Shown piece by piece: positions 28,977 through 37,699 of a stretch of DNA of 64,000 nt. The notes below the pieces were generated by a model that searched no databases, had not been told where the DNA came from, and worked only from the letters and a program-made list of their open reading frames with translations. The position numbers and the translations under genes were made by a program. Each line of letters opens with the position of its first letter. Within the stretch, counting starts at the first letter, position 1. The stretch comes from Brevundimonas sp. NIBR10 (lineage in GTDB: Bacteria > Pseudomonadota > Alphaproteobacteria > Caulobacterales > Caulobacteraceae), in assembly GCF_027912515.1 (NCBI RefSeq), contig NZ_CP115464.1, positions 2,294,001 to 2,358,000 on the forward strand. Reading direction: 5' to 3'.

Positions 28977-31400
28977 CTAATAAAGACCTTCGAGGTCCTG
29001 GGCCGGGGCCTTGGTCGGGGGTGGGGGCGCGGACGGCGGCGGGGCGGTGGGGCCCTGGGGCGGGGCAGCGTTGAGCTCGTTGCGGATCACGTCGTCATAG
29101 GTCTGGGGGCCAACGGGGGCGGTGGGGTCGCGCGGGGCCTCTTCCTCGCGGGCACGCTCGGTGCCGGGACGGAAGGCCTCCTCCACACCACGCACGGTGC
29201 GGAAGATGGCGTTGCGCGGCCGCACGAAGGGGCGGGCGGGGCGTTCCTTCAGGGCCGCCTGCATGAACTGGTTGAAGATCGGCACCGGGGTGGTGGCGCC
29301 TGTCTCGCCGGACCCCAGGGAGCGGTTGTCGTCGAAGCCGATGAAGACGCCGACCACGATGTCGGTCGAGAAGCCGACGAACCAGGCCGAGCGGTAGTCG
29401 TTGGTCGTGCCGGTCTTGCCGCCGATCCAGCGGCCCAGGCCCCGGGCGCTGGCGGCCGTGCCGCGCTGGACCACGCCCTCGAGCATGGACGAGATCTGAT
29501 AGGCGGTGATGGGGTCGATGACCTGGGTTCCGCGCGCCTGGAGGCGGGGCGATTCCTGGCCCGAGAAGCCGCGTCCGCACTCACGACAGTTGCGGCGATC
29601 GCCGCGATAGATGGTCTCGCCGTTCCGGTCCTGGATGTATTCGATCAGATAGGGATCGACGCGGCGGCCCCCGTTGACGAAGGCTGAATAGGCGGCGGTC
29701 AGGCGATAAGGCGTGGTCTCGCCGGCACCCAGCGACACCGACAGGTTGGGCTGGAGGTTGTCCGAGACGCCCATCTTCTTGGACAGTTCCACGACCTTGT
29801 TCATGCCGACGGCGTTGGCCAGGCGGACGGTCATGACGTTGCGCGACAGCTCAAGGCCCCGCCGCAGGGTCTGGGGGCCGTAGTATTCGCGGCTGTAGTT
29901 CTCAGGGCTCCAGCGGCCGCCGTTGGCACCGCCCGCGAAGCTGATCGGGGCGTCCAGCACGATCGAGGCGGGGGTGAAGTCGCCGCTTTCCAGCGCCGTG
30001 GCATAGACGATGGGCTTGAAGGCCGAGCCGGGCTGGCGCTCGGCCTGGGTCGCGCGGTTGAAGCTGCTGAGGGCGTAGGAATAGCCGCCGACCATGGCGA
30101 GCACCCGGCCCGACTGGGGCTCGATGGCGACCAGGGCACCGTTGACGGCGGGAATCTGTTTCAGGGCGTACTGGCCGCCCTTCTTCTCCACGAAGATCAG
30201 GTCGCCGCGCTTCAGGCCGCGGGTGGCGTTGGCCCAGGACACGTCGGCGCCGATCAGGCTGCCGGTCTCGCCAGTGCGGGCCGTGACGATCTGAACGCTG
30301 CTTCCAGCGGCGGCGGTAACGGCGGCGGCTTCCCAGGCGCGGCGTTCGGGCGGAGCGGTCTTCTTCAGAGCGTCGGCCTGCCAGCCGTCGGCGAGGTCGG
30401 TCGTGCCCCAGGCTCCGCGCCAGCCGTGGCGGCGGTCATAGTTCTCGAGCCCGGTCATCAAGGCGTCGCGGGCCGCCGTCTGGAGCGAGGGGTCCAGGGT
30501 GGTGCGCATATAGTAGCCACCAGCGTTCAACTGGGCACCGACATCGGGGTTGGCGGCGGCGATCCGGCGGGCCTCTTCGACGAAGAAGTCGGCGTCCTGG
30601 TACTGGGCGCGTTTGGGGGCGTCCTGGGTGACCAGGGGGCGGGCGCGCAGCTCGGTCAGGTTGGCCCCGTCCAGCCAGTTGCTCTGGTCCATCTCGCCCA
30701 GGACCCAGTCACGGCGGCCCTTGGCGGCGCCGGGATGGCGCTTGGGATGGTAGTTGTTCGGGCCCTTGGGCAGGGAGGCGAGGAAGGCCGCCTCGTCCGG
30801 GGTCAGCTGGGCCAGGGACTTGCCGAAATAGTTGTAGGCGGCCGAGGCGACGCCGTAGCTGCGGTAGCCCAGGAAGATCTCGTTCAGATACAGTTCGAGG
30901 ATCTGCTGTTTCGACAGGGTGGCTTCCAGGCGGCTGGAGAGGATGGCCTCCTTCAGCTTGCGGCCGATGGTCGATTCATTGGTCAGCAGGACGTTCTTGG
31001 CCACCTGCTGGGTGATGGTCGATCCGCCCTCGAGCCTGCGACCAGCGACGGCGTTGAAGATGTTCTTGAACATCGCCCGGCCCAGGCCCGATACGTCGAT
31101 GCCGCCGTGGGAGAAGAAGTTGCGATCCTCGGCCGCCAGGAAGGCGTGGATCACCGGCTGGGGGATCTGGTCATAGGTGACGTAGATGCGGCGCTCGTCC
31201 GAGAACTCGCCGATCAGGGTGCCGTCGCCGGCATAGACGCGCGTCGCGGTCGGCGGACGATAGTCGGCCAGGTCCGAGGCGTCGGGCAGGTCATGGAACA
31301 GCCAGGCGGCATAGATCGCCACCACCAGCCCGGCCAGCGCGATCGCGCCGAGCAGGCCGATGCCCGCTATCACGAACCAGCGTTCGGCAACCTTCACCAT
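28977..31400 (-). CDS. mrcA: Penicillin-binding protein 1A (bifunctional)
   Basis: Class A PBP that polymerises and crosslinks peptidoglycan. The 807 residues have one N-terminal membrane helix (12-33), a GT51 glycosyltransferase domain (AFLAAEDRNFFSHGGID, RRLEGGSTITQQVAKNV, ELYLNEIFLG), and a transpeptidase domain with the SxxK motif GSAFKPIVYATAL, the S-x-N motif in ELSRNVM, and KTGTTNDYRSAWFVGF. The C-terminal 35 residues are Pro/Ala-rich. A promoter is predicted at 31428-31455 and a GANTC array lies 166 bp upstream of the start. Confidence 0.96.
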   Translation of the reverse strand: MVKVAERWFVIAGIGLLGAIALAGLVVAIYAAWLFHDLPDASDLADYRPPTATRVYAGDGTLIGEFSDERRIYVTYDQIPQPVIHAFLAAEDRNFFSHGGIDVSGLGRAMFKNIFNAVAGRRLEGGSTITQQVAKNVLLTNESTIGRKLKEAILSSRLEATLSKQQILELYLNEIFLGYRSYGVASAAYNYFGKSLAQLTPDEAAFLASLPKGPNNYHPKRHPGAAKGRRDWVLGEMDQSNWLDGANLTELRARPLVTQDAPKRAQYQDADFFVEEARRIAAANPDVGAQLNAGGYYMRTTLDPSLQTAARDALMTGLENYDRRHGWRGAWGTTDLADGWQADALKKTAPPERRAWEAAAVTAAAGSSVQIVTARTGETGSLIGADVSWANATRGLKRGDLIFVEKKGGQYALKQIPAVNGALVAIEPQSGRVLAMVGGYSYALSSFNRATQAERQPGSAFKPIVYATALESGDFTPASIVLDAPISFAGGANGGRWSPENYSREYYGPQTLRRGLELSRNVMTVRLANAVGMNKVVELSKKMGVSDNLQPNLSVSLGAGETTPYRLTAAYSAFVNGGRRVDPYLIEYIQDRNGETIYRGDRRNCRECGRGFSGQESPRLQARGTQVIDPITAYQISSMLEGVVQRGTAASARGLGRWIGGKTGTTNDYRSAWFVGFSTDIVVGVFIGFDDNRSLGSGETGATTPVPIFNQFMQAALKERPARPFVRPRNAIFRTVRGVEEAFRPGTERAREEEAPRDPTAPVGPQTYDDVIRNELNAAPPQGPTAPPPSAPPPPTKAPAQDLEGLY

Positions 31401-31427
31401 CGACTCCGGAATACCCTCAGTGGATCG

Positions 31428-31455
31428 GGTTTAGACCGCGCCGCCGGGCAATCAA
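31428..31455 (-). promoter_or_regulatory. Predicted promoter for the PBP1A gene
   Basis: Read on the minus strand: TTGA (31455-31452), 16 bp, then TCTAAA ending about 30 bp before the start codon. Same spacing class as the other promoters found here. A GACTC (GANTC) site lies at 31402-31406, between promoter and start. Confidence 0.5.
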
Positions 31456-31565
31456 AGGGGCGGTGAGACGCCAGTCCCAGGATACGGCGTAAAAAGCACT
31501 TCGTCGAACAGTGTTCTGCAAGCCATCCCCGGTTTCCGAGCGGTCGGCACCGCATGGCATCCCGG

Positions 31566-31670
31566 GAGTCCGGACTCAAAAAACAGAGTCCGAAGAGTCC
31601 GAAGGGTCCGGAGAGTCCGGACTCAAAAACAGAGTCCGGAGAGTCCATTGAGTCCGTTGAGTCCGGACTC
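31566..31670. repeat. Array of GAGTCC repeats and GANTC sites
   Basis: Three perfect 12-bp palindromes GAGTCCGGACTC lie at 31566, 31613 and 31659, a period of 46-47 bp. Between them are further GAGTCC units at 31586, 31595, 31632, 31641 and 31650. The first two periods are near copies of each other, including an A-rich joint (ACTCAAAAAACAG and ACTCAAAAACAG). By direct count there are 11 GANTC pentamers (eight GAGTC, three GACTC) in 105 bp. GANTC is the target of the cell-cycle methyltransferase CcrM in alphaproteobacteria. The array lies upstream of PBP1A and downstream of exoX. Confidence 0.85.
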
Positions 31671-31834
31671 TACCGGGAGCGGCAGAGGTGCGAGATGTCA
31701 AAGACCGAGAGGTGCATCCTAACACGGGTGGGACCCCAGGCTTGCCGAAGGGGGCCGATGTCGCATCAATCCCTTGCCGTGCAACGGATTGGGCGGTCGA
31801 AGTTTGAAACCTGGGGTCGCCATAGCAGCCAGAT

Positions 31835-32541
31835 TCAGGCCTGTGCCCGCCGTTCGATCTCGGCGCGGGCGGCGGTCAGGACATCGGTGTCCATGTCGGA
31901 CTGGCCGGCCATCCAGCGCAGATAGTCGTCCGGCACCTGGGCCCAGGGTTTGCGGCGGTGCTTGCCGAAGGGAACGGTCTCCACGTCGCGGGGGCGTTCG
32001 ACCATTCGATCATCTGTTCGATCGAGGCGGTCTTCATCAGGTCGATCAGGGTGTGGGCCGTGACCCAGGCGTCGGGGCCGGCGCGGTGGGCGGGGTCGGC
32101 CAGGGCCGGGTCGTGGCGATGGCCGCGCCAGTAGCGCAGCACCTGGTTGGAATGGCCGGGCGCGTCGGGCCAGACCTGTTTGGCGCTGCGCAGGGTACAG
32201 ATCCACGGCAGGCCGCCATGGGCCGTGTCGGCGATGAAGCCGCGTTCGAACCGGGCCGAGTGGGCGACCATGACGTCGGCCGGGCCGCAGGATGCGAACA
32301 TCTCGCGCAGGGCGTACTCATCGCAGTGCGGATCGGCTTCGCAGAAGTGATCGGGCGTCAGGTGATGCACGGCCATGGCGTGGAACGAGATCTCGCCCCT
32401 GGGCCGGAACAGTTTCGCCACCGGGGGCAGGGCGGTCCAGCCACCGTCCGACCCTTGAACGACATCGACGATCCCGACCTCGATGATCTCCGAGGTCCGA
32501 TCCCCGCCGGTGGTTTCCAGATCGACGACTCGCAGGCGCAT
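31835..32541 (-). pseudogene. exoX: ExoX-like 3'-5' exonuclease with frameshift
   Basis: The frame from 32541 encodes a DEDDh exonuclease close to E. coli exodeoxyribonuclease X: VVDLETTGG with the first DxE, FHAMAVHHLTPDHF, VMVAHSARFERGF, and a final H-x4-D in HRAGPD. After MIEWSNAP the frame runs into unrelated sequence and stops at 31876, while the expected C-terminal domain (VPFGKHRRKPWAQVPDDYLR) continues in another frame to 31835. Adding one base to a run of five C/G at 31990-31994 restores the whole protein, about 235 residues. It could be a real mutation, a phase-variable tract or a sequencing error; the nuclease core is intact either way. Confidence 0.85.
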
Positions 32542-32579
32542 GGTGCGGATATAGGCTGTGTCAGACGTTGTGCGACCCG

Positions 32580-34163
32580 TCAGGCCGCGCGCTCAAGACG
32601 GACTGCCATCCAGGGCCGGCCCGGCAGGGTGATCTTCGGCCGGGCGGGGTCGTGGAAGAAATATTTGGTGCCCTCCTTCTTCGACAGTGTGAGGATGCCG
32701 GGCTGGCGGGTGATCCTCATGTTCCAGGTGTCGATGACATCCACGTGGAACCGTTCGCCGCCGGTGATGCCGTCGCGGGGCACGTCGATCGCCCACTCCG
32801 TCGGGGTCTCATCGCCGAAATAGCGCAGGTAGTACTGGCCGGGCACCCCGCCGAGATGCTGGTCCCACCATTTGTCGATCGGCTCGATCCCGGGGCGAGG
32901 GCCGGCCTCCATGATCGATTTCAGGAAGGCCAGACGCGGCCAGCTCGCGCCGCGCAGGGTGCCGCCCTCGCCGAGCCAGAAGCCGCCGGCGACCGGGAAA
33001 CATTCCGAATGGCCGACATAGGTTCCCGCGACCAGACCGTGCCAGAAGGCGCGGACCATTTGCTGACCCGTCAGATTGCCCCAGCGTTCGTCGAGCGATC
33101 CTTCGTAACAGACCTCGTCGAAGATCACCGCCTTCTTCCAGACGCTGCGGTATGTTTCGGCGGTCGCGTCATTGAGCACCGCCGAGCCGTTCTGGATGCT
33201 GGAATGGGTCACCCAGGGCTTGCCGTTGTCATACAACACCCTCCAGTTGTGGATCGAGCGCAGGCGGCCATAGGGGTCGTGGTCGCGGACCACCTGGAAC
33301 AGCCGATCCCAGTCCGCCTCGGTCTTTGATTTCAGGATGTCGTATTCATTGGCCAGCGACCACCAGACATTGCGACAGGCTGCCAGTCGTGCGGTGACGT
33401 AGCGCACGTAACGATCGTCATCCTCGGCCTTCATCTCGTCCAGCCCGAACTTCCCGTCGTAGGGATGGAACAGGATCAGGTCGGCCTGGATGCTCAGTTC
33501 GCCCAGTGCGCCGACGCATTGCTCCAGCCGCCGGAAGAAGGCGGGGTTGAACGTCGCCGGATCCCAGTCGCGATCGCCGTCTCCCGTACGGGCAAAGGGG
33601 AAGAGGGCCTCGTTGGTGGTCAGCGAGGTGTTCGGAAACACCAGCATGCGGATCTTGTTGAACGGCGCAGTGCCAAGCGTCGCCAGCGTCTCCTGCCGCC
33701 TTGCCGGCGGTTGATGCGTCCAGCCGTAGCTGGTGGTGCCGACCTGTCGGAACGGGGTGCCGTCGGCGTGGGCGAAATGATAGCCGGCGGTCACGCCGAC
33801 GGGGCCATGGTTCTCACCGGTGGCAGGTCCGACCTCGACGACGCCTTCCTGGCCGTCCAGGGCGGCCTGATCGCTGCGGGTCCGCCAGCGCCATTCGCCC
33901 GTCTCAGGCGGAGAGAACCGTATGCGCCAGACGTCTTCGCCATCGTAGAACCCCGGGTTGACGAGGGAGGTCGCGCCCTGGCTGAACACCGCCTCCAGCC
34001 GGACGTCGAACGGACGGGAGCCGGCGGGGGCCGTCAGGACGATCTCGTGCAGGCCCCAACGCTGGATCGCGATCGAGGCCACGGCGGCGGTTCCCCCTGC
34101 AAGGGCGGCTGCACTCGCGGTCATGACGGTCAGCGTCTCGCGTCGCGTGATCCCGGTCTTCAT
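32580..34163 (-). CDS. Tat-exported glycoside hydrolase (DUF5060/DUF4038-like)
   Basis: A 527-residue protein from the ATG at 34163 (AGGGGAA site), with a twin-arginine signal (TRRETLTVM, then a hydrophobic Ala-rich stretch). An N-terminal beta domain of DUF5060 type (FSPPETGEWRWRTRSD) precedes a TIM-barrel of DUF4038 type with GTTSYGWTH, WSLANEYDI and the conserved Glu in VIFDEVCYEG; a small C-terminal beta domain ends it. Related proteins act on plant or fungal polysaccharides, but the substrate here cannot be read. It lies alone between exoX and tRNA-Cys, with no other sugar-use genes. Confidence 0.75.
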   Translation of the reverse strand: MKTGITRRETLTVMTASAAALAGGTAAVASIAIQRWGLHEIVLTAPAGSRPFDVRLEAVFSQGATSLVNPGFYDGEDVWRIRFSPPETGEWRWRTRSDQAALDGQEGVVEVGPATGENHGPVGVTAGYHFAHADGTPFRQVGTTSYGWTHQPPARRQETLATLGTAPFNKIRMLVFPNTSLTTNEALFPFARTGDGDRDWDPATFNPAFFRRLEQCVGALGELSIQADLILFHPYDGKFGLDEMKAEDDDRYVRYVTARLAACRNVWWSLANEYDILKSKTEADWDRLFQVVRDHDPYGRLRSIHNWRVLYDNGKPWVTHSSIQNGSAVLNDATAETYRSVWKKAVIFDEVCYEGSLDERWGNLTGQQMVRAFWHGLVAGTYVGHSECFPVAGGFWLGEGGTLRGASWPRLAFLKSIMEAGPRPGIEPIDKWWDQHLGGVPGQYYLRYFGDETPTEWAIDVPRDGITGGERFHVDVIDTWNMRITRQPGILTLSKKEGTKYFFHDPARPKITLPGRPWMAVRLERAA

Positions 34164-34311
34164 GGCGTTCCCCTGGCTCGCGTCTAGCGCGTTGACAACA
34201 AGGCTGGACGTCACGGGTCTTCGCCGCAAGTCAGGCACCGATATCGAAGAGGACAGAGCGCCTGAACGGACGACCGCAGGGCAACGCCAGGTCAGGGCAT
34301 TGAAAACAGGT

Positions 34312-34385
34312 TGGAGGCCTGACCGGGAATCGAACCCGGGTGCAAGGATTTGCAGTCCTCTGCGTCACCACTCCGCCATCAGGCC
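34312..34385 (-). tRNA. tRNA-Cys (GCA)
   Basis: Reading the minus strand from 34385: acceptor GGCCTGA pairs with TCAGGCC, followed by T and an encoded CCA. The anticodon arm GGACT-GCA-AATCC gives the Cys anticodon GCA, and the T-arm CCGGGTTCGATTCCCGG is canonical. Length 74 nt with CCA. It stands alone between the glycoside hydrolase and the divergent 34539 gene. Confidence 0.97.
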
Positions 34386-34466
34386 GTCTCAATCCCGGGG
34401 CCCCGGCGGAGGGGCCCAAGTCTCGCAGGGCTGGGCCTCGCGAGGCGCGGTTGCTATCAGATCGGA

Positions 34467-34495
34467 TTGTCGGCCGCAACGCGCGGACCTATAAG
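34467..34495 (+). promoter_or_regulatory. Predicted promoter for the 34539 gene
   Basis: TTGT at 34467-34470, 16 bp, then ACCTATAAG at 34487-34495. The CTA lies 22 bp from the TTG, as in the efp and yajC sites. Confidence 0.45.
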
Positions 34496-34538
34496 CGGCG
34501 CTGATTTTCAAAGATTCTCTCACCGAAGGCCGTCGAAG

Positions 34539-35183
34539 ATGGATAACGCCCCCGTGGACACGGCTGCTGCGCGCAAGGTGATGGTGGATTCGCAGGTTCG
34601 AGTGAACGACGTCACCGACCGGGGCGTCCAGGCCGCCCTGCTGTCCGTGGCGCGTGAGAAGTTCTGTGCCCCCGACCGCGCCTGGGCCGCCTATGCCGAG
34701 GTCGAGGTCGAGATTACCGGCGACCGCAAGCTGATGATGGCGCGTGATGTGGCCAAGCTGTTGCAGGCGCTTCAGCCGCGCGCCGGCGAGACGGCCCTGG
34801 CCATCGCAGGCCCTTATGCCGCGTCGGTTCTGGCGGCGATGGGGCTGACGGTGACGGCCCAGGATTCGGACCAGGCGGTTCTGGACGTGGTGTCCGAGGG
34901 CCTGGCCGAAGCCGGTGTGACGACGGTGAATCAGCCGCTGAGCGAGCCTGCGGGCGGGGACTACGACCTGATCGTGTCCGAGGTCGGCGTGGCCCAGCGG
35001 CCCGAGGCCTGGATCGCTGCGCTGAAGGTCGGCGGGCGTCTGGCTGTCGTCGAGCGGGCAGGGCCGGCCGGCAAGGCGGTGCTCTACGTCAAGGGTCGCG
35101 AGGGGGTGTCGCGGCGCGAACTGTTCGATTCCAACCCGGGGGTCGTGGCCGAAATGACGCCCGCGCCGGCTTTCGCACTTTAA
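34539..35183 (+). CDS. Protein-L-isoaspartate O-methyltransferase-like protein
   Basis: A 214-residue protein starting at the ATG at 34539. The N-terminal ARKVMVDSQVRVNDVTDRGV and the following KFCAPDRAWAAYAEVEV, then a Rossmann-like half, follow the Pcm family, but the Pcm hallmarks for substrate (QTIS-P) and the SAM loop (EIGTGSGY) are degenerate: KLMMARDVAKLLQAL and ALAIAGPYAASVLAAMG. A true Pcm is present at 49998. It lies just before a TolC-family gene, a pairing seen in other alphaproteobacteria. Catalytic activity is doubtful. Confidence 0.75.
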   Translation: MDNAPVDTAAARKVMVDSQVRVNDVTDRGVQAALLSVAREKFCAPDRAWAAYAEVEVEITGDRKLMMARDVAKLLQALQPRAGETALAIAGPYAASVLAAMGLTVTAQDSDQAVLDVVSEGLAEAGVTTVNQPLSEPAGGDYDLIVSEVGVAQRPEAWIAALKVGGRLAVVERAGPAGKAVLYVKGREGVSRRELFDSNPGVVAEMTPAPAFAL

Positions 35184-35320
35184 GGTAGCGGCGGCGCGAC
35201 GGAGCCCTCTGGCGCCCGCGTGAATAAAACTTAACTGGCGCAGGGCGGTCGACCTGCGCTTTACGCCGACTGCAACAGTTTATGGCGCGCCCTCTCCGGC
35301 GCGATCATCGGGATAGGGTC

Positions 35321-36871
35321 ATGCTGAAACGTTCGTCCGTGCTCGCCTCGGCCTGCGTCGCCGCCGTCATGGCGGGGATCGCCGCGCCCGCCTTCGCGGA
35401 GACCCTGCAAGAGGCCATCGCCCTGGCCTATCGTACCAACCCGACCCTGCTGGCCCAGCGGGCCAACCAGCGAGCCCTGGACGAAAGCGTGCCCCAGGCG
35501 CGGGCAGGGCTGCGGCCGACTATCGATGTCTCGGCCAGCGCCAACTACAGCCGGGTCCACGCGGGGGCCAACGAGACCGCACCGACGGCCGGCATCGACT
35601 TCAACGGCGACGGTATCGACGACGTTCCGGCCTCACCCGGCTCGGACGGTGTGAGCGAGGCGACGACGGGCTCGGCCTCGATCGGCCTGTCGCAGACCCT
35701 GTATTCCGGCGGCCGTATCGGCCACGCCATCTCGGCGGCCGAGGCGAATGTGCTGGGCGGGCGCGAGAACCTGCGCGCGATCGAGCAGCAGGTGCTGGCC
35801 TCGGTCATCCAGGCCTATGTCGACGTTCTGCGCGACATCGAGATCCTGCAGATCCGCCAGCAGAACCTGACCGTGCTGCGCCGCCAACTGGACGAGTCCA
35901 ACGCCCGCTTCGAGGTGGGTGAGATCACCCGCACCGACGTGGCCCAGTCCGAATCGCGTCTGGCCCAGTCCCAGGCCGATCTGGCCAATGCCCAGGCCCA
36001 GCTGTCGGTATCGCGCGCGGCCTACGCCGCCGTCGTCGGCCAGGCCCCGGCGACGCTGGTGACGCCGCCGCAACTGCCCGGCGTGCCGTCCGACTTCGAG
36101 GTCGCCCTGAGCACCGGCCTGGCCGAGAACCCGTCGATCAAGGCGGCCGAATATCAGCTTCGGGTCGCCGAGAGCCGGGTCGCGGCGGCGCGGGCCGAAT
36201 ATCTGCCGTCGGCGCGGCTGACGGCGTCGTACGGCGGGTCGGGCAGCCCCGACGGGTTCGACCTGGCCGATCGCACGGCGTTCCAGGCCGGGGCCTCGAT
36301 CTCGATCCCGCTGTTCACCGGCGGGCTGAACCAGTCGCGCGTGGCCCAGGCCCGTGAACAGGCCAACGCCGCCCAGATCGGTATCGAGGGCGAGCGCCGG
36401 GGTGTGCTCCAGGACGTGTCGTCGTCCTTTGCCCAGGTCATCTCGACCCGCGCCAGCCTGGCGGCGGGCGAGGAAGCCGTGCGGGCCGCCACCGTGGCGG
36501 CCGAGGGCGTGCGCCAGGAGGCCCAGGTCGGCCTGCGCACCACCCTGGATGTGCTGAACCAGGAACTGGAGCTCCGGAACGCCCAGATCCTGCTGACCAA
36601 CGCACGGCGCAACGAATATGTGGCCCAGGCCCTGCTGCTGTCGGCCATGGGCCGGCTGGAAGGCGGCGATCTGGATCCGAACATCGAACTGTACGATCCG
36701 GCCGCCAACGCCGACGCCGTGCGCAACCGTGGGGCCCTGCCCTGGGACGGGGTGCTGGAAACCATCGACAGAATCGCCGCCCCGCCGGTCATGCCCGCGA
36801 ACGATGCGGCCGACGCGCCCATCGACGAGCAGTTGAAGTCCGACGTCATCCGCACCGCCCCCGCCGCCTGA
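35321..36871 (+). CDS. tolC: TolC family outer membrane protein
   Basis: Outer membrane channel for type I secretion or drug efflux, 516 residues. I chose the ATG at 35321 (GGATAGGG site) since it starts the signal peptide, ending PAFA before ETLQEAIALAYRTNP. The family pattern of two repeats of long helices and short strands is visible: TLLAQRANQRALDESVPQAR, SIGLSQTLYSGGRIGHAI and later SISIPLFTGGLNQSRVAQAR. The loop after residue 75 is long and Asp/Gly-rich (DFNGDGIDDVPASPGSDG), which looks like a calcium-binding-type surface loop. Confidence 0.93.
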   Translation: MLKRSSVLASACVAAVMAGIAAPAFAETLQEAIALAYRTNPTLLAQRANQRALDESVPQARAGLRPTIDVSASANYSRVHAGANETAPTAGIDFNGDGIDDVPASPGSDGVSEATTGSASIGLSQTLYSGGRIGHAISAAEANVLGGRENLRAIEQQVLASVIQAYVDVLRDIEILQIRQQNLTVLRRQLDESNARFEVGEITRTDVAQSESRLAQSQADLANAQAQLSVSRAAYAAVVGQAPATLVTPPQLPGVPSDFEVALSTGLAENPSIKAAEYQLRVAESRVAAARAEYLPSARLTASYGGSGSPDGFDLADRTAFQAGASISIPLFTGGLNQSRVAQAREQANAAQIGIEGERRGVLQDVSSSFAQVISTRASLAAGEEAVRAATVAAEGVRQEAQVGLRTTLDVLNQELELRNAQILLTNARRNEYVAQALLLSAMGRLEGGDLDPNIELYDPAANADAVRNRGALPWDGVLETIDRIAAPPVMPANDAADAPIDEQLKSDVIRTAPAA

Positions 36872-37038
36872 ACCTGCGGGTCCACGGACATTAACCAAAG
36901 ACGCGAAAAACGGCCGTTGATTCCGTTGGGCGTTGATGCGACGACAGGACCAAGGGGATGCGGGGCCAAGCTGTGCCGTGCGTCGCCGTTCGCTGATTGC
37001 CCCTGGACCTTTTCCGCCAGGCTCGCCCGAGGTTACGC

Positions 37039-37623
37039 ATGACCGATCCGACCGCCCAGGAACCGACGATGGAGGAAATCCTGGCGTCGATTCGCCGGAT
37101 CATCTCCGAGGACGACGCCCCGGCCGAGGCTGCGGCCCCCGCGCCTGCGCCCGAGCCGGTGTACACGCCCGAACCCGAGCCGGTGGCCTTCATGGCCGCC
37201 CCGGAACCCGAGCCTGCGCCTGCACCGGTCGAGCCGGAAGACGATGTGCTGGAACTGACCGACGTCTATGAGGCCCCCGAGGCCGAAAGCATCGGCGACC
37301 TCGACGTGTTCTCTCCCGAGCCTGAGCCCGCGCCGGCCCCGAGGCCTGCGGCGGCTCCCAGCTATGACTCGCTCGTCGGCGAAAGCGCCGCCGCCAGCGC
37401 CGCCTCGGCCTTCGCCGGTCTGGCGTCCAGCCTGAAGAAGCCCGCGCCGGCCGCTGCGCCGTCCGGGGGTGACCTGTCCTTCATGTCGGGTTCGACCGTC
37501 GAGGGGATGGTCGCCGAGATGCTGCGTCCGATGATCAAGGACTGGCTCGACGCCAACCTGCCCGGCATCGTCGAGACGGCGGTCAAGGCCGAGGTAGAGC
37601 GGATCGCCCGGTCCGCCACCTAG
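37039..37623 (+). CDS. popZ: Polar organising protein PopZ
   Basis: Forms the pole-localised scaffold that anchors the chromosome via ParB and recruits cell-cycle proteins in Caulobacter. The 194 residues show the N-terminal helix [18 protein letters not shown], a long acidic Pro/Glu/Asp-rich disordered linker (about 24-110) with EPEP repeats, and C-terminal oligomerisation helices ([38 protein letters not shown]). Start at 37039 with a GAGG site; a longer frame from 36997 is unlikely. Placed directly before valS with a terminator in between. The linker carries extra Pro/Ala blocks compared with Caulobacter. Confidence 0.95.
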   Translation: MTDPTAQEPTMEEILASIRRIISEDDAPAEAAAPAPAPEPVYTPEPEPVAFMAAPEPEPAPAPVEPEDDVLELTDVYEAPEAESIGDLDVFSPEPEPAPAPRPAAAPSYDSLVGESAAASAASAFAGLASSLKKPAPAAAPSGGDLSFMSGSTVEGMVAEMLRPMIKDWLDANLPGIVETAVKAEVERIARSAT

Positions 37624-37652
37624 CCCTCGGCTTCATCCCCCGCTAGATCAAC

Positions 37653-37690
37653 AGGGGCGGCTCCGACGGGGCCGCCCCTTCTGTTTTCCG
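37653..37690 (+). terminator. Intrinsic terminator of popZ
   Basis: AGGGGCGGC (37653-37661) pairs with GCCGCCCCT (37671-37679) around a 9-base loop, and CTGTTTTCC follows. It lies between the popZ stop and the valS start, only 10 bp before the latter. Confidence 0.75.
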
Positions 37691-37699
37691 GACCGCGTT

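Larger units (their letters stand above)
31401..31834. other. Gene-free interval with repeat array
   Basis: This 434-bp stretch separates the PBP1A start from the 3' end of the exoX locus. It holds the predicted PBP1A promoter and the GANTC array at 31566-31670. In the remaining 31671-31834 I see no gene, RNA or convincing signal; short frames there have no family character. Confidence 0.6.

Noticed and set aside
31566..31670. GAGTCC array as a small CRISPR
   Set aside because: The units are 12-bp palindromes with near-identical 35-bp joints rather than unique spacers, and there are no cas genes.
31554..31925. A 123-codon plus-strand frame covering the GANTC array and the end of exoX
   Set aside because: It only translates the repeat into Ser/Glu/Pro-rich sequence and runs antisense into a recognised gene.
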